Assembly: GCF_004135975.1 (NCBI RefSeq)
Contig: NZ_CP026538.1
Span: 682,001 to 746,000, forward strand
From: Solidesulfovibrio carbinolicus
Lineage (GTDB): Bacteria; Desulfobacterota; Desulfovibrionia; Desulfovibrionales; Desulfovibrionaceae
Length of the DNA stretch: 64,000 nt
Reading direction: 5' to 3'
Program-made: the position numbers and the translations under genes
Notes under the pieces: generated by a model
Databases searched by the model: none
Told to the model about the DNA's origin: nothing
The model's input: the letters and a program-made list of their open reading frames with translations, nothing else
In this document: in pieces, positions 45,691 through 55,183 of the stretch
Position numbering within the stretch: the stretch's first letter is position 1
Layout of the letters: every line of letters begins with the position of its first letter

Positions 45691-48600
45691 TCAGGAACGA
45701 TACGGCCCAAGCGTCTCGTGGTCGTCCGGCGGCGTCTCTTCGTGCTCCCGGGGGAGGGATACGCTGACGGTGGTGCCAGCGGATTCCGACACGTCGAGGC
45801 GGATGGTCCCGCCCTGGCATTCGGTCATGAGCCGGGCCGAGTAGGTGCCCAGGCCATTGCCCTTGGTTTTGCCGGCCGTGGCGTATTTCTCAAAAAAGAT
45901 CGGGAGGATCTCGGCCGGTGGGGGGCTGGGGTTGGCGATGGCGAAGCCGGCCTGGTCGCCGGCGGCGAAAAAGCCCACCACAACCGTGGCCCCGGCCGAT
46001 TCGGCTTCCAGGGCGTTTTTGAGCAGGTTGCCGGCCGTGGTCTGGACGAGCAGCGCATTGCCCAGGGCAAAGACCGGCGGCTGGTCCGGCGGGAAGGCGA
46101 CGGGCACGCCCCGGGTCCGGGCCAGGGGGGCGAGCATGTCCACCGCCGTGGCCACGATGTGGGCCAGATCAATGCGCTGCAGGTCGGGCTGGAAGGTCCC
46201 GGTTTCCATTTTATAGAGGTCCAGGGACAGGTCGATCTGTTCGAGCATGAACCGGCCGGCTTGTTCGATCTCGGCCAGGATGTCGCGTTGCTCCTCGTTG
46301 ACCTCGCCCAGGGCGGCCACCAGTTCGGGCAGGTTGACGATGCTGCCAAGGGGCGCCTTGAGGTCGTGGCGCATGATGCGTTCCACGTCCTCGCGCACGC
46401 TCTCCAGTTCCTTTCGCGCGGTGATGTCGTCGAAAATCCAGATGGAGCCGGCTTGGGGGGCGGCCGGATCGATGAGGCGGCCGTGAACGGCGCACCACAG
46501 CGTGCGGCCGTCGGGGTTGCGGAAGCGTTCCTCCACCGAGGCTTCCTGGCCGGCGGCCACGGCGGCCAGAATCTCCTGCCGCAGGGCGGCCCGGCGCTGT
46601 TCGTGTTCGTGGACGGCTTCCAGGGGGCGGCCGGCCAGGGTGGCCGGGTCCAGGGCGAACAGCGCCCCGAACCGGGCGTTGGCCCGGATCACCCGCCCCT
46701 CGTGGCCCAGGTGCACGATGCCCACCGACGAGGCGTTGAAGATGGCCTCCAGCTCGGACATGAGCCGGGCCAGACGCTCTTCCCGCGCCTTTTGTTCGGT
46801 GATGTCCTCCTTGACCGCCACGTAGTGGGTGACGACTCCCTGCTCGTCGCGGATGGGGGAGATCGACGAATCTTCCCAGTACAGCTCGCCGTTGCGCTTG
46901 CGGTTGCACAGCTCCCCGCGCCAGATGCCGCCGGTCTGGAGGGTGTCCCACATGGCCTGGAAAAAGGCCCGGTCGTGGACGCCGCTGCTGAGCACACGGG
47001 GGGTCTTGCCCAGGGCTTCCTCGGCGCTGTAGCCGGTCAGGGCCGTGAAGAAGGGATTGACGTATTCGATGGCGCCCTCGGCGTCGGTGATGACGATGGA
47101 GGCCGGGGACTGCTCCACGGCGGCGCGCAGCAGGCGCAGGCTGCGTTCCTGTTCGTGCTGCAGGGTCACGTCTTCCACCGAGGCGATGACCGGGGTGGGG
47201 TCCTGGCCGGCGGCCACCGGGTTGAACATGGCCCGCAGCACGCGCGTGCGCCCGCCCAGGACCGAGGTGTAGGAGCCTTCCATCCGGGTCGCGGTTCCGG
47301 CCAGGGCGGTGGTCAGGGCCTGGCGGGCGGCCTCGGGCATTTGAGACAGGACGTTGGCTCCGCAGGCCACATCTTCGGTCGTGCCGACGATTTCCAGGAA
47401 CCGGGCGTTGCATTTGAGGATGGCCCCGTTCGGGGCGAAGGCTACGAGTCCCAGGGGCGAGTTGTCGAAAATGATGCGCAGGGTGTTTTCCTGCTCGGCC
47501 AGGGCCTCCTCGGCCTGATTGCGGCTGGTGACGTCGGTGCAAAAGCCTTCCACGCGCAAGGTCTTGCCGGCGGCGTCGCGCACGGCCCGGGCGTGCAGCG
47601 ACACCCAGATGACGCGGCCGTCCCGGGTGCGGCGGCGGGTCTCGTGGCCGGACAGGGAGCCGCGTTGTTCCAGCAAGGCCATCAATCTGTGGCGGTCGGC
47701 GGGGTCGACGTACATCTGGCTTTCGATGTCCTTCACCTGGCGCAGCATGTCCTCGGGGTCGGCGTAGCCGTACATGCGGGCCATGAAGGCATTGACCGTG
47801 AGGTAGCGTCCCGTGGGCAGGGAAGTGAAGATGCCCACCGGCGCGTTGTCGTAGAGATCGCGCAGGGCCTTCTCGCTTTGGCGCAGGGCGTTTTCGGCGG
47901 CCAGGCGGTCGGTGACGTCGTAGACGTAGCCGCCGACCCCGGTCAGCCCGCCGGGCAGGGGCACGGGAAACTTGCGCACCTCGAACACCCGGTCGCCCAG
48001 GGTTTCCAAGGCCGTGAGCATGGCCGCCCCCTGCTGGGCGGCCAGATCCGAGCGGCGGCATTCGGCGAGCAGCTCCGGCGGCATGACGGCGGCGTCGTCG
48101 CGGCCGATGACGGCCTCGGGGGGCAATCCGTAGAATTGGCACAGATTGCGGTTGACCACCAGATAACGCAGGTTTTCGTCCTTGAAAAAGGCCATGCCGC
48201 TGGTGGCGTCGATAAAGGCCTGATAGCGGGCGTCACTGGCGCGCAGGGCCTCGTTGGCCGTGGTCAGGGCCATGGTGCGCTCGGCCACGGTGCGCTCCAG
48301 GTCTTCCTTGGCGGCGTCCAGGGCGGCCGTGGCCCGGGCCACCGCCTCGGCCAGCCGGGCCGGCCAGGACAAAAGCAGAAACAGCGCCGCCGACAGCACG
48401 ACCCACGAGGCGAAGCCGCCTGCCAGAAGCGGCGGCGGCACGGGCAGCCGGGTCCAACCGCCGGCCGGCATGGTGGCCAGTTCCCAGGTCCCGCCCGGCG
48501 TGTCCAGATGGGCCAGGACCGGAGCGTCGCCAAAGACGGTCTGGTCGCCGGCCAAGAGGCGAGCGGTTCCGGTGTCGGCATCGGTGGCCCGCACGGCCAG

Positions 48601-49221
48601 CCGCAGTCCCGAGGCGGGGGTCGCGGCCAGCTGGAAAAATTCCTTGGCGTCGAGAATGACCGTGGCCAGGCCCCACAACCTGGGCGGCCCGCCGTTTTCG
48701 CCGGGAAGTTGGACCGGCAGGCGCAAAATGAGGCCCGTGCCGCCCTGGAGCAGGGGCACGGGACCGTCGAGGACCGGGGTATTGTTGTCGATGGCCCGGC
48801 GCAGGGCCAGCATCTGGACCCTGGGCAGGCTGTCGGCCAGACGCAGGCCCAGGATGCCGCCGTTGTTGATGGTCGGGTAGAGGTGGGAAACGGTGAGGTC
48901 GCGGGCGAGCTGCAGGGAGCGCACGTCGGGCAGGCCGGCGGCCAATCCCGAGGCAAAGACGGAAAAATCCTTTTCGTCCACCTCCGGCCGGGTGGCGGCC
49001 AGGGCGGCCAGGGCGCGCAGGATGACCAGGCGGCCGGCCAGGGCGGCGTCCAGGGTGAGCCGGGTTTCGGACAACAGCAGACTCGCTTCGGCGCGCTTCT
49101 CGGCGGCGTAACGGTCGGCTTGGGCCCCGTAGATGAGCAGACCGGCCGGCAGCGTGGCCAGGGCCGCGCCCGCAAGGGCGATGGCGGCGCAGATCACCGT
49201 CCTGAGGCGGGCCTTGACCAT
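45691..49221 (-). CDS. CHASE-domain sensor histidine kinase with five PAS domains
   Basis: 1176 residues. A first span near 8-30, a periplasmic CHASE domain (about 70-250; VSHLYPTINNGGILGLRLADSLPR), a second span near 275-295, and then five PAS repeats starting near 345, 475, 600, 720 and 850. The kinase core carries MRHDLKAPLGSI with His952, and a divergent ATPase domain ends in GNGLGTYSARL. CHASE domains sense small external ligands. It stands alone, with no regulator beside it. Confidence 0.92.
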   Translation of the reverse strand: MVKARLRTVICAAIALAGAALATLPAGLLIYGAQADRYAAEKRAEASLLLSETRLTLDAALAGRLVILRALAALAATRPEVDEKDFSVFASGLAAGLPDVRSLQLARDLTVSHLYPTINNGGILGLRLADSLPRVQMLALRRAIDNNTPVLDGPVPLLQGGTGLILRLPVQLPGENGGPPRLWGLATVILDAKEFFQLAATPASGLRLAVRATDADTGTARLLAGDQTVFGDAPVLAHLDTPGGTWELATMPAGGWTRLPVPPPLLAGGFASWVVLSAALFLLLSWPARLAEAVARATAALDAAKEDLERTVAERTMALTTANEALRASDARYQAFIDATSGMAFFKDENLRYLVVNRNLCQFYGLPPEAVIGRDDAAVMPPELLAECRRSDLAAQQGAAMLTALETLGDRVFEVRKFPVPLPGGLTGVGGYVYDVTDRLAAENALRQSEKALRDLYDNAPVGIFTSLPTGRYLTVNAFMARMYGYADPEDMLRQVKDIESQMYVDPADRHRLMALLEQRGSLSGHETRRRTRDGRVIWVSLHARAVRDAAGKTLRVEGFCTDVTSRNQAEEALAEQENTLRIIFDNSPLGLVAFAPNGAILKCNARFLEIVGTTEDVACGANVLSQMPEAARQALTTALAGTATRMEGSYTSVLGGRTRVLRAMFNPVAAGQDPTPVIASVEDVTLQHEQERSLRLLRAAVEQSPASIVITDAEGAIEYVNPFFTALTGYSAEEALGKTPRVLSSGVHDRAFFQAMWDTLQTGGIWRGELCNRKRNGELYWEDSSISPIRDEQGVVTHYVAVKEDITEQKAREERLARLMSELEAIFNASSVGIVHLGHEGRVIRANARFGALFALDPATLAGRPLEAVHEHEQRRAALRQEILAAVAAGQEASVEERFRNPDGRTLWCAVHGRLIDPAAPQAGSIWIFDDITARKELESVREDVERIMRHDLKAPLGSIVNLPELVAALGEVNEEQRDILAEIEQAGRFMLEQIDLSLDLYKMETGTFQPDLQRIDLAHIVATAVDMLAPLARTRGVPVAFPPDQPPVFALGNALLVQTTAGNLLKNALEAESAGATVVVGFFAAGDQAGFAIANPSPPPAEILPIFFEKYATAGKTKGNGLGTYSARLMTECQGGTIRLDVSESAGTTVSVSLPREHEETPPDDHETLGPYRS

Positions 49222-49346
49222 GCGGAAAACGTCTCCTCACTGCCGTGAAACGGGGTCCGACCCGGGCGGCCCGGACCCCGCAGCATGAAGAGCATAGCCC
49301 CGGCGGCCAGGGCGTGGCAAGAGGGATTGAGCGAACGTGCCTTGCT

Positions 49347-50957
49347 CTACAAAAAGAGCCAGACGGCGGCCAGGCCCGACAGGCTCATGGTGATGGTGTA
49401 GGGCAGGGCTTGCTTGACCATTTCGCCGTAGGACAGGCGAATCAGCGGGGCCAGGGCCGAGGTCAGAAGAAACAGGAACGCGGCCTGACCGTTGGGCGTG
49501 GCCACGCTGGGGATGTTGGTGCCGGTGTTGATGGCCACGGCCAGCCGGTCGAAATGGGTCAGGGTGGCGATCACGGCCGGCCGGGCGGCCTCGGGCAGTC
49601 CGGCCAGCACCGTGTCGCGGCTGTTGGCCGGATCGGCCAGCCGGGCCAGGAGTTCGGAGCCGGACAGACCCAGGCCGGGCACGGCGTCCAGGAGCTTCAC
49701 GAAATGGGCCTTGGTCTCGGTGATGTAGACCGTGGCCACGAACACGTTGTCGCTGATCATGGAGAGCAGGCCATTGGCCAGGTAGTAGGCGGCGGTCTGG
49801 GTGCGGCCGGAAAGCGACAGCACGAAGTTCGTCACCGGGGCGAACAGGTGCTGGTCGTGGATGACGGCCACGATGGCGAAAAAGACCACGAGCAGGGCGG
49901 TAAAGGGCAGGGCTTCGACAAAGGCGTGGCCGATGCGGTGCTCTTCGGTGACGCCGCAAAAGGCGGTGAGCAGGATGATGATGGACAGGCCGATGACCCC
50001 GACTTCGGCCAGGTGCAGGGCCAGGGCGGCCACGAGATAGACGGCGGCCGCGCCCTGGACGTAGAGGTTGGCCCGCTGGCGCTGGGTCATGGCCGCGTCG
50101 CGCCGGGCGTCCTCGGCGGCCAGCACCCGGCGCACTTCGGCCGGCAGCTTGAAGCCGTAGCCGAAAAGGGAAAACCGCTCGACAAGGACGGTGGTGGCCA
50201 GGCCCACGACCAGCACCGGCATGGACACCGGCGCGACCTTGAGAAAGAACTCCCCGAAATGCCAGCCCATTTCATGGGCGATAAGCAGATTCTGCGGTTC
50301 GCCGACCAGGGTGCACACGCCGCCAAGGGCCGTGCCCACCGCGCCGTGCATCATGAGGTTGCGTAAAAAGCCGCGAAACTGGGCCAGATCCCGGCGACAG
50401 GCGTCGCCCATGCCGACGTCTTCGCCCAACCGGCATTTCCCGGCCGAGGCGTGGCGGTGGTAAACCTCGTAAAAGCCGTAAGCCACGGCAATGATGACGG
50501 CGGTGACGGTGAGCGCGTCGAGGAAGGCCGAGAGAAAGGCCCCGGCGAAGCAAAAAAGCAGCGACAGGGCGATTTTTCCCCGCACCTTCATGAGGATCTT
50601 GGTGAACACGTACTGAAGCATATCCTTCATGAAGTAGATGCCGGCCACCATGAAGATCAAAAGCAGGATCACCGGAAAATTGTGGGCCGTCTCGTTGTAG
50701 AGGGCCTGGGGCGTTGTCAGCCCCATGAGCACGGCCTCCAGGGCCAGCAGGCCCCCGGCCGGCAGCGGATAGCAGGACAGGGCCATGGCCAGGGTGAAGA
50801 TGAACTCGCCAATGAGCAGCCAGCCCGTCACAAAGGGGCCGACTACAGCCAGCAGGATGGGGTTTACAACCAAAAAGGCGAGGATGGTCAGCTTGTACCA
50901 GTCCGGCGAGTTGCCGAGCACGTTGGCGAGAAGGGCCCGGGGCAATGTCCGCGGCAT
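49347..50957 (-). CDS. nhaB: Na+/H+ antiporter NhaB
   Basis: 536 residues, about twelve membrane spans, AGGAGTCTCGCCC before the [23 protein letters not shown] at the N-terminus and the ion-site regions [30 protein letters not shown] and [20 protein letters not shown] match NhaB. It exports sodium in exchange for protons across the inner membrane, setting pH and sodium gradients. Confidence 0.95.
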   Translation of the reverse strand: MPRTLPRALLANVLGNSPDWYKLTILAFLVVNPILLAVVGPFVTGWLLIGEFIFTLAMALSCYPLPAGGLLALEAVLMGLTTPQALYNETAHNFPVILLLIFMVAGIYFMKDMLQYVFTKILMKVRGKIALSLLFCFAGAFLSAFLDALTVTAVIIAVAYGFYEVYHRHASAGKCRLGEDVGMGDACRRDLAQFRGFLRNLMMHGAVGTALGGVCTLVGEPQNLLIAHEMGWHFGEFFLKVAPVSMPVLVVGLATTVLVERFSLFGYGFKLPAEVRRVLAAEDARRDAAMTQRQRANLYVQGAAAVYLVAALALHLAEVGVIGLSIIILLTAFCGVTEEHRIGHAFVEALPFTALLVVFFAIVAVIHDQHLFAPVTNFVLSLSGRTQTAAYYLANGLLSMISDNVFVATVYITETKAHFVKLLDAVPGLGLSGSELLARLADPANSRDTVLAGLPEAARPAVIATLTHFDRLAVAINTGTNIPSVATPNGQAAFLFLLTSALAPLIRLSYGEMVKQALPYTITMSLSGLAAVWLFL

Positions 50958-51130
50958 GGGCGAGACTCCTTGGCGTTGGCGGTGGCGGGGAAAAACCGCC
51001 GCATCCTAGCCCAGGCCGCCGCCAAGTCCAAGGCGCTCGAACTTGGGGACAGCTTTGCCAACACGCTGCCCCGACGTGATTTTTTTTCTTTCCTTCAAGT
51101 CGGGGCGGTTAGAACGGGAAACTTGTTTTC

Positions 51131-52366
51131 TCACGCCCCGGTTGCGGCCGCCGATTGATTGGCTCTGGCCTTCTTCCCAGCCTGGCGCAGAACCTCGGCC
51201 AGGGCATCGACGTCGGCCGGCTTGTCCAGCACGGCGAAGGCGCCAAGGGCCAGGCAGGCCTGGCGTTCTGCCGGGCCGGCCGCTCCCGAAAGCACCACCA
51301 CTTCCAGGTCGGGCCGGGCGGCCTTGGCCCGGCGCAGGGCTTCGAGGCCGTTTATGCCCGGCAGCCGCAGGTCCAGCACCAGCACGTCCGGGGCCTCCCC
51401 GGCCACGGCGGCCAGAGCCGTCTCGCCGTCGAACACGGCATGGACCCCGATCTGGCGCAGGCTCAGGCGGTCGGACAGCGTCTGGACGAAATCCCGCTCA
51501 TCATCCACCAGCAGCACCCGGGACGGCATGTCGAAATCCGCCCGCCGATAAATGTCGGACTGGTAGAAGCCCTTGCCCACCTTGACCAGCACGTCGGCCA
51601 CGCCGGGCACGGCGGCGGCGATGGCCCGCAGCTCCCGCTCCAGGCTCGACAACAGCAGCACCTTGCGTTCGATGGTGAGGCTCACCAGCCCGTCGTGGGC
51701 GGCCACGCGCACGTCGTGGCCCTTGGCGGCCAGGGCGGTCTGGACCTTGGCGGCCAGGAGAAAATCGGCCGCGGCGGCCCGGGTGGCCTCGGTGGGCTGC
51801 ACGGCGGCGTCGCCCAGATGCCCGACGAGGCAGTCCACGGCGGCCGCCAGGGGCAGCTTGTCCATGGGCAGGACCATGTCGAAGAGCATGGGGTCCCAGG
51901 GATCGGCCGACCCCGTGGCCCGGGCGGCCAAGGCGACCCGGTCGGCGTCGGCTGCGGCCAAAAGTTTGCGCGCGCTCTGGGCGTCGTGGCCGGCCTCGGC
52001 GGCCAGACGGCGTCTGGCCGGGGCGTCGGCGATCAGGCAGGCCCGCAGGATGTGGCCGATGGCGCGCGGCGGCAGCAGGGCGCAGCCGCCGACCAAAAGC
52101 AGCGCGTCGTTTTCGGCCAGCCGTTCGGCCAGAACCAGACGCAGCCAGGCCAGAGCCTGGTTGGTTTCGTGGGTGAAGCGGTCAAAAACCGAGACCTTGG
52201 CGGCAAAGGCCCGGGCCACGGCGGCCGGCCCCAGGCCCGAGCGCTCCCCGGCCTGGCGGATGCAGGCATCATCTGTGACGACGGTCAGGTTCGCGGCCGC
52301 CGCCAGGGCGTCGGCCACGGCTTTTTCCTGGCAAAACGCGCCGTGAAACAGGGAAACAACGGGCAT
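51131..52366 (-). CDS. Cytidylate-kinase-like / BON / receiver fusion protein
   Basis: 411 residues behind AAGGAGTCGCC. Residues 1 to about 185 resemble the cytidylate-kinase-like family (SLFHGAFCQEKAVADAL, DRFTHETNQALAWLRLVL, DDALLL-type VGGCALLPP), but the P-loop is degenerate. A BON-like module occupies about 195-268 (DVRVAAHDGLVSLTIERKVLL). A receiver follows with Asp332 (VLVLDLRLPGING). The receiver presumably controls the first two parts. I know no characterised example; nucleotide binding is doubtful. Confidence 0.82.
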   Translation of the reverse strand: MPVVSLFHGAFCQEKAVADALAAAANLTVVTDDACIRQAGERSGLGPAAVARAFAAKVSVFDRFTHETNQALAWLRLVLAERLAENDALLLVGGCALLPPRAIGHILRACLIADAPARRRLAAEAGHDAQSARKLLAAADADRVALAARATGSADPWDPMLFDMVLPMDKLPLAAAVDCLVGHLGDAAVQPTEATRAAAADFLLAAKVQTALAAKGHDVRVAAHDGLVSLTIERKVLLLSSLERELRAIAAAVPGVADVLVKVGKGFYQSDIYRRADFDMPSRVLLVDDERDFVQTLSDRLSLRQIGVHAVFDGETALAAVAGEAPDVLVLDLRLPGINGLEALRRAKAARPDLEVVVLSGAAGPAERQACLALGAFAVLDKPADVDALAEVLRQAGKKARANQSAAATGA

Positions 52367-52692
52367 GGCGACTCCTTGACGGCCGCCCGGCGGCCGGGGG
52401 CCAAACGACAACAGCGTCCCGCTTGCGGGAGCGGACCTGGGCGGCATGGGCCGCCGGGGGCTGATTCCTTCACCCGGCGGTCCGCGTTGTCAAGACCGGC
52501 GGCAGTAAGCGCTCCGGGCCGTTTGCGCGGTTCGCGCGTCGAGGGCCAAGAGCATGGACCGATTTTGGGAGCCGTTGTCTCGACCGATGGCCTTTGCGTT
52601 GACGCCTGCGCGCCGTTTGTCTACCATCTACGTATGGATGCCGCTCCATGCCTGCGGCGCTTTGGCCGCAACACCGCAGGAGGCCTTACCCC
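52367..52692. other. Divergent region before the Rrf2 gene
   Basis: 326 bases with no gene seen. It holds the promoter at 52599-52627 and presumably that of the divergent fusion gene. Confidence 0.45.
52599..52627 (+). promoter_or_regulatory. Sigma70-type promoter of the Rrf2-family gene
   Basis: TTGACG (52599-52604) and TACCAT (52622-52627) with 17-base spacing, 66 bases before the start codon. Rrf2 regulators often bind their own promoter. Confidence 0.5.
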
Positions 52693-53139
52693 ATGAAACT
52701 CACCACGCGAAGCCGCTACGGCACGCGCATGATCCTCGACATGGCCCTGCACGGGCAAAACGGTCCGGTGCGCATCAAGGACATCGCCGCCCGCCAGGGC
52801 GTGTCCGTGAAATACCTGGAGAAACTCGTGCGCGACCTCAAGGAGGCCGGTTTCGTGCGCAGCCGGCGCGGGCCGCGCGGCGGCCACGAACTCGACAAGC
52901 CCCTGGACGCCATTTCCGTGGGCGCCATCGTGCGGGCCCTGGAAGGCGACCTGTCGCTGGTCGAGTGCGCCGACGAGGCCGGCCCCTGCCCGCGCCAAGC
53001 CGACTGCCTCACGCGCGGCGTGTGGATGGAGGCGGCCCGGGCCATGCATGAAAAACTCGATTCCATCACCCTGGCCGATCTGGTGGCCGGGGCCACGGGC
53101 TGCGCCCTGGGCGCGAACGCGGAGCCGGTCGCCATATAA
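52693..53139 (+). CDS. Rrf2-family transcriptional regulator (IscR-like)
   Basis: 148 residues. Winged helix at 1-75 (MKLTTRSRYGTRMILDMAL, VSVKYLEKLVRDLKEAGFVRSRRGPRGG) and three cysteines near 97-108 (VECADEAGPCPRQADC), the arrangement that binds an Fe-S cluster in IscR, RsrR and CymR relatives. It likely senses iron-sulfur status or redox. AGGAGG precedes the ATG by nine bases. No isc or suf genes adjoin. Confidence 0.92.
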   Translation: MKLTTRSRYGTRMILDMALHGQNGPVRIKDIAARQGVSVKYLEKLVRDLKEAGFVRSRRGPRGGHELDKPLDAISVGAIVRALEGDLSLVECADEAGPCPRQADCLTRGVWMEAARAMHEKLDSITLADLVAGATGCALGANAEPVAI

Positions 53140-53142
53140 CGC

Positions 53143-53172
53143 TTGAACGAAGCCGCCGTTGTGACCTAGTAT
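53143..53172 (+). promoter_or_regulatory. Candidate promoter of the kinase-HDOD operon
   Basis: TTGAAC (53143-53148) and TAGTAT (53167-53172) are 18 bases apart, 35 bases before the kinase start. Confidence 0.45.
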
Positions 53173-53206
53173 CGGGAAGTGTCCCAAAGACCCAACCCGT
53201 GAGGCG

Positions 53207-55183
53207 ATGCGAGGCATGAACGGCGGAAACGACGACGGCGCGGGCGTGCTGCTGGCGGCGGCCGGGACCCGGGTTCCGGACGGGCTGGCCGGGGAGCTCG
53301 CGGCCTTGGGCCATGCCGTCGGTTCCCTGGAGGCTCCCCCGGCCCGGCCCGTGGCCGGGGTGTTGGCGGCGGCCCCGGGCGGCTTGGAGGCGGCCGAAGG
53401 CATCCTGCGCGACTGGCGTTTGCGCGGGCTGGCCGCCGTGTGTCTGGCCGAGGGCGGCGACGCGGCCTTTTTGTCCGCCCTGGCCGACTTGCGGCCCGCC
53501 GCCCTGCTCACCCTGCCCGTGTCCCGCCCGGTCCTGGCCGTGGCCCTGGACGGGGCCGCCAGCCAATGCGGCGAGGACGTGGGCGAGCGGCTGGCCGTGC
53601 TCAAAAGCCTCATGGACGCCGCCGTCAATCCCATCTACGTCCAAGACACCGCCGGCCACTACATCGGCGTCAACCGCGCCTTTGCCGCCTTTCTCGGCGT
53701 CACCATCGAAAGCGCCCAGGGGCTGACGGCCGCGGCGATCTTTTCCGACGAGGTCGGCGACTATCTGGCCGAGCGCGACCAGGAGATCCTGGCCCAGGGC
53801 GGGGTGCAGCAGTTCGAGGTGGCCCTGGAAGACGCTTCGGGCCGGGAGCGCCATCTGGTCTTCCACCGGGCCCGGTTCGAGGACGCCGGAGGCATCCCCC
53901 AGGGCATCGTCGGCGTGGCCACCGACGTCACCGACAGCAAGCGGGTGGAAAAGGATCTGCGCGACGAGCAGGAAGTGCTGCGCCGCATCCTGGCCGGCAT
54001 CCGGGCCGGCATCTTCATCATCGACCCGCGCACCCAGGTGGTTGAGGACGTCAATCCCATGGCCGAGGAACTGTGCGGCCGCGCCCGGGAGGAACTCGTC
54101 GGCAAACGCTGCGGCGACATCGTCTGGACCGATCCCGAAGGCCGGCCCCTGCCTACCTGCTCGGTGCTGGCCGAGCGCAACATCTTAAACGAGGAAATGC
54201 GCCTCACCCGCCCCGACGGCCGCATCCTGCCGGTCATCAAGACCGTGGTCACGGCCAAGCGCCGGGGCGATCTGCGGCTTTTCGAGATCGTCTTCGACGT
54301 CAGCGAACGCAAGGCCCTGGAACGCCAGCTGGCCGTGGCCCAGAAGCTCGAATCCATCGGCGAACTGGCCGCCGGCATCGCCCACGAAATCAACACCCCC
54401 ACCCAGTACATCGGCGACAACCTGCATTTTCTCTCCACCGCCTTTGACGGCGTGAGCAAAGCCCTGGCCAAGGTCGAGGCCGTGGCCCGCCGGCTGGCCG
54501 AAGGGGGCGGCGCCGCCGCCGCGTTGGCCGCCATTGAGGCCGCCCGGGTCGAGGCCGACGTGGATTTCCTTCTCGACGAGGCCCCCCGCGCCCTGGAACA
54601 GTCCGTGGAAGGCGTGGCCCGGGTCACGGCCATCGTCTCGGCCATGAAGAAGTTCTCCCATCCCGGCGGCGAGGAAAAAACCGCCGTGGACCTCAACGCG
54701 GCCGTGGAAAACACCGTCACCGTGGCCAAAAACGAGTGGAAGTATACCAGCGACGTGATCCTCGAACTGGACCGGACCCTGCCCCCGGTCTACTGCCACC
54801 CCGGCGATTTCAATCAGGTCATCCTCAACATCCTGGTCAACGCCGCCCACGCCGTGGCGGAAAAGGTCAAGGGCACCACCGACAAGGGCCGCATCGTCAT
54901 CCGCACCGAGGCCGACGGCGCCGCCTTCAAGCTGTCCGTGGCCGATTCCGGCATCGGCATTTCGGCCGAGAACCGCCGAAAGATCTTCGATCCCTTCTTC
55001 ACCACCAAGGAGGTGGGCAAGGGCACGGGCCAAGGATTGGCCATCACCCACAACATCGTGGTGACCAAACACGGCGGTTCCATCGATTTCGAATCCGAGC
55101 CGGGCAAGGGCTCCACCTTTGTCGTGCGCGTGCCCTTCGGCTCGCCGCCGCCCGCCCGAAGCGCGCCAGGGGAATTGTCGTGA
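53207..55183 (+). CDS. PAS sensor histidine kinase
   Basis: 658 residues, soluble. The first ~115 residues look like a degenerate receiver-like domain (GVLLAAAGTRVPDGLAGEL ... LLTLPVSRPVL). Two PAS domains follow (about 125-250 and 255-370). The kinase part has IGELAAGIAHEINTPTQY with His393, a ~60-residue insertion rich in Ala, and ATPase motifs NILVNAAHA, DSGIGI and GTGQGLAI. A second in-frame ATG lies at 53216. It overlaps the next gene by four bases (GTGA), so its partner is the adjoining REC-HDOD protein. Confidence 0.92.
   Translation: MRGMNGGNDDGAGVLLAAAGTRVPDGLAGELAALGHAVGSLEAPPARPVAGVLAAAPGGLEAAEGILRDWRLRGLAAVCLAEGGDAAFLSALADLRPAALLTLPVSRPVLAVALDGAASQCGEDVGERLAVLKSLMDAAVNPIYVQDTAGHYIGVNRAFAAFLGVTIESAQGLTAAAIFSDEVGDYLAERDQEILAQGGVQQFEVALEDASGRERHLVFHRARFEDAGGIPQGIVGVATDVTDSKRVEKDLRDEQEVLRRILAGIRAGIFIIDPRTQVVEDVNPMAEELCGRAREELVGKRCGDIVWTDPEGRPLPTCSVLAERNILNEEMRLTRPDGRILPVIKTVVTAKRRGDLRLFEIVFDVSERKALERQLAVAQKLESIGELAAGIAHEINTPTQYIGDNLHFLSTAFDGVSKALAKVEAVARRLAEGGGAAAALAAIEAARVEADVDFLLDEAPRALEQSVEGVARVTAIVSAMKKFSHPGGEEKTAVDLNAAVENTVTVAKNEWKYTSDVILELDRTLPPVYCHPGDFNQVILNILVNAAHAVAEKVKGTTDKGRIVIRTEADGAAFKLSVADSGIGISAENRRKIFDPFFTTKEVGKGTGQGLAITHNIVVTKHGGSIDFESEPGKGSTFVVRVPFGSPPPARSAPGELS

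Noticed and set aside
45604-49248. 1214-codon plus-strand frame
   Set aside because: Antisense to the five-PAS kinase, whose domains are unmistakable.
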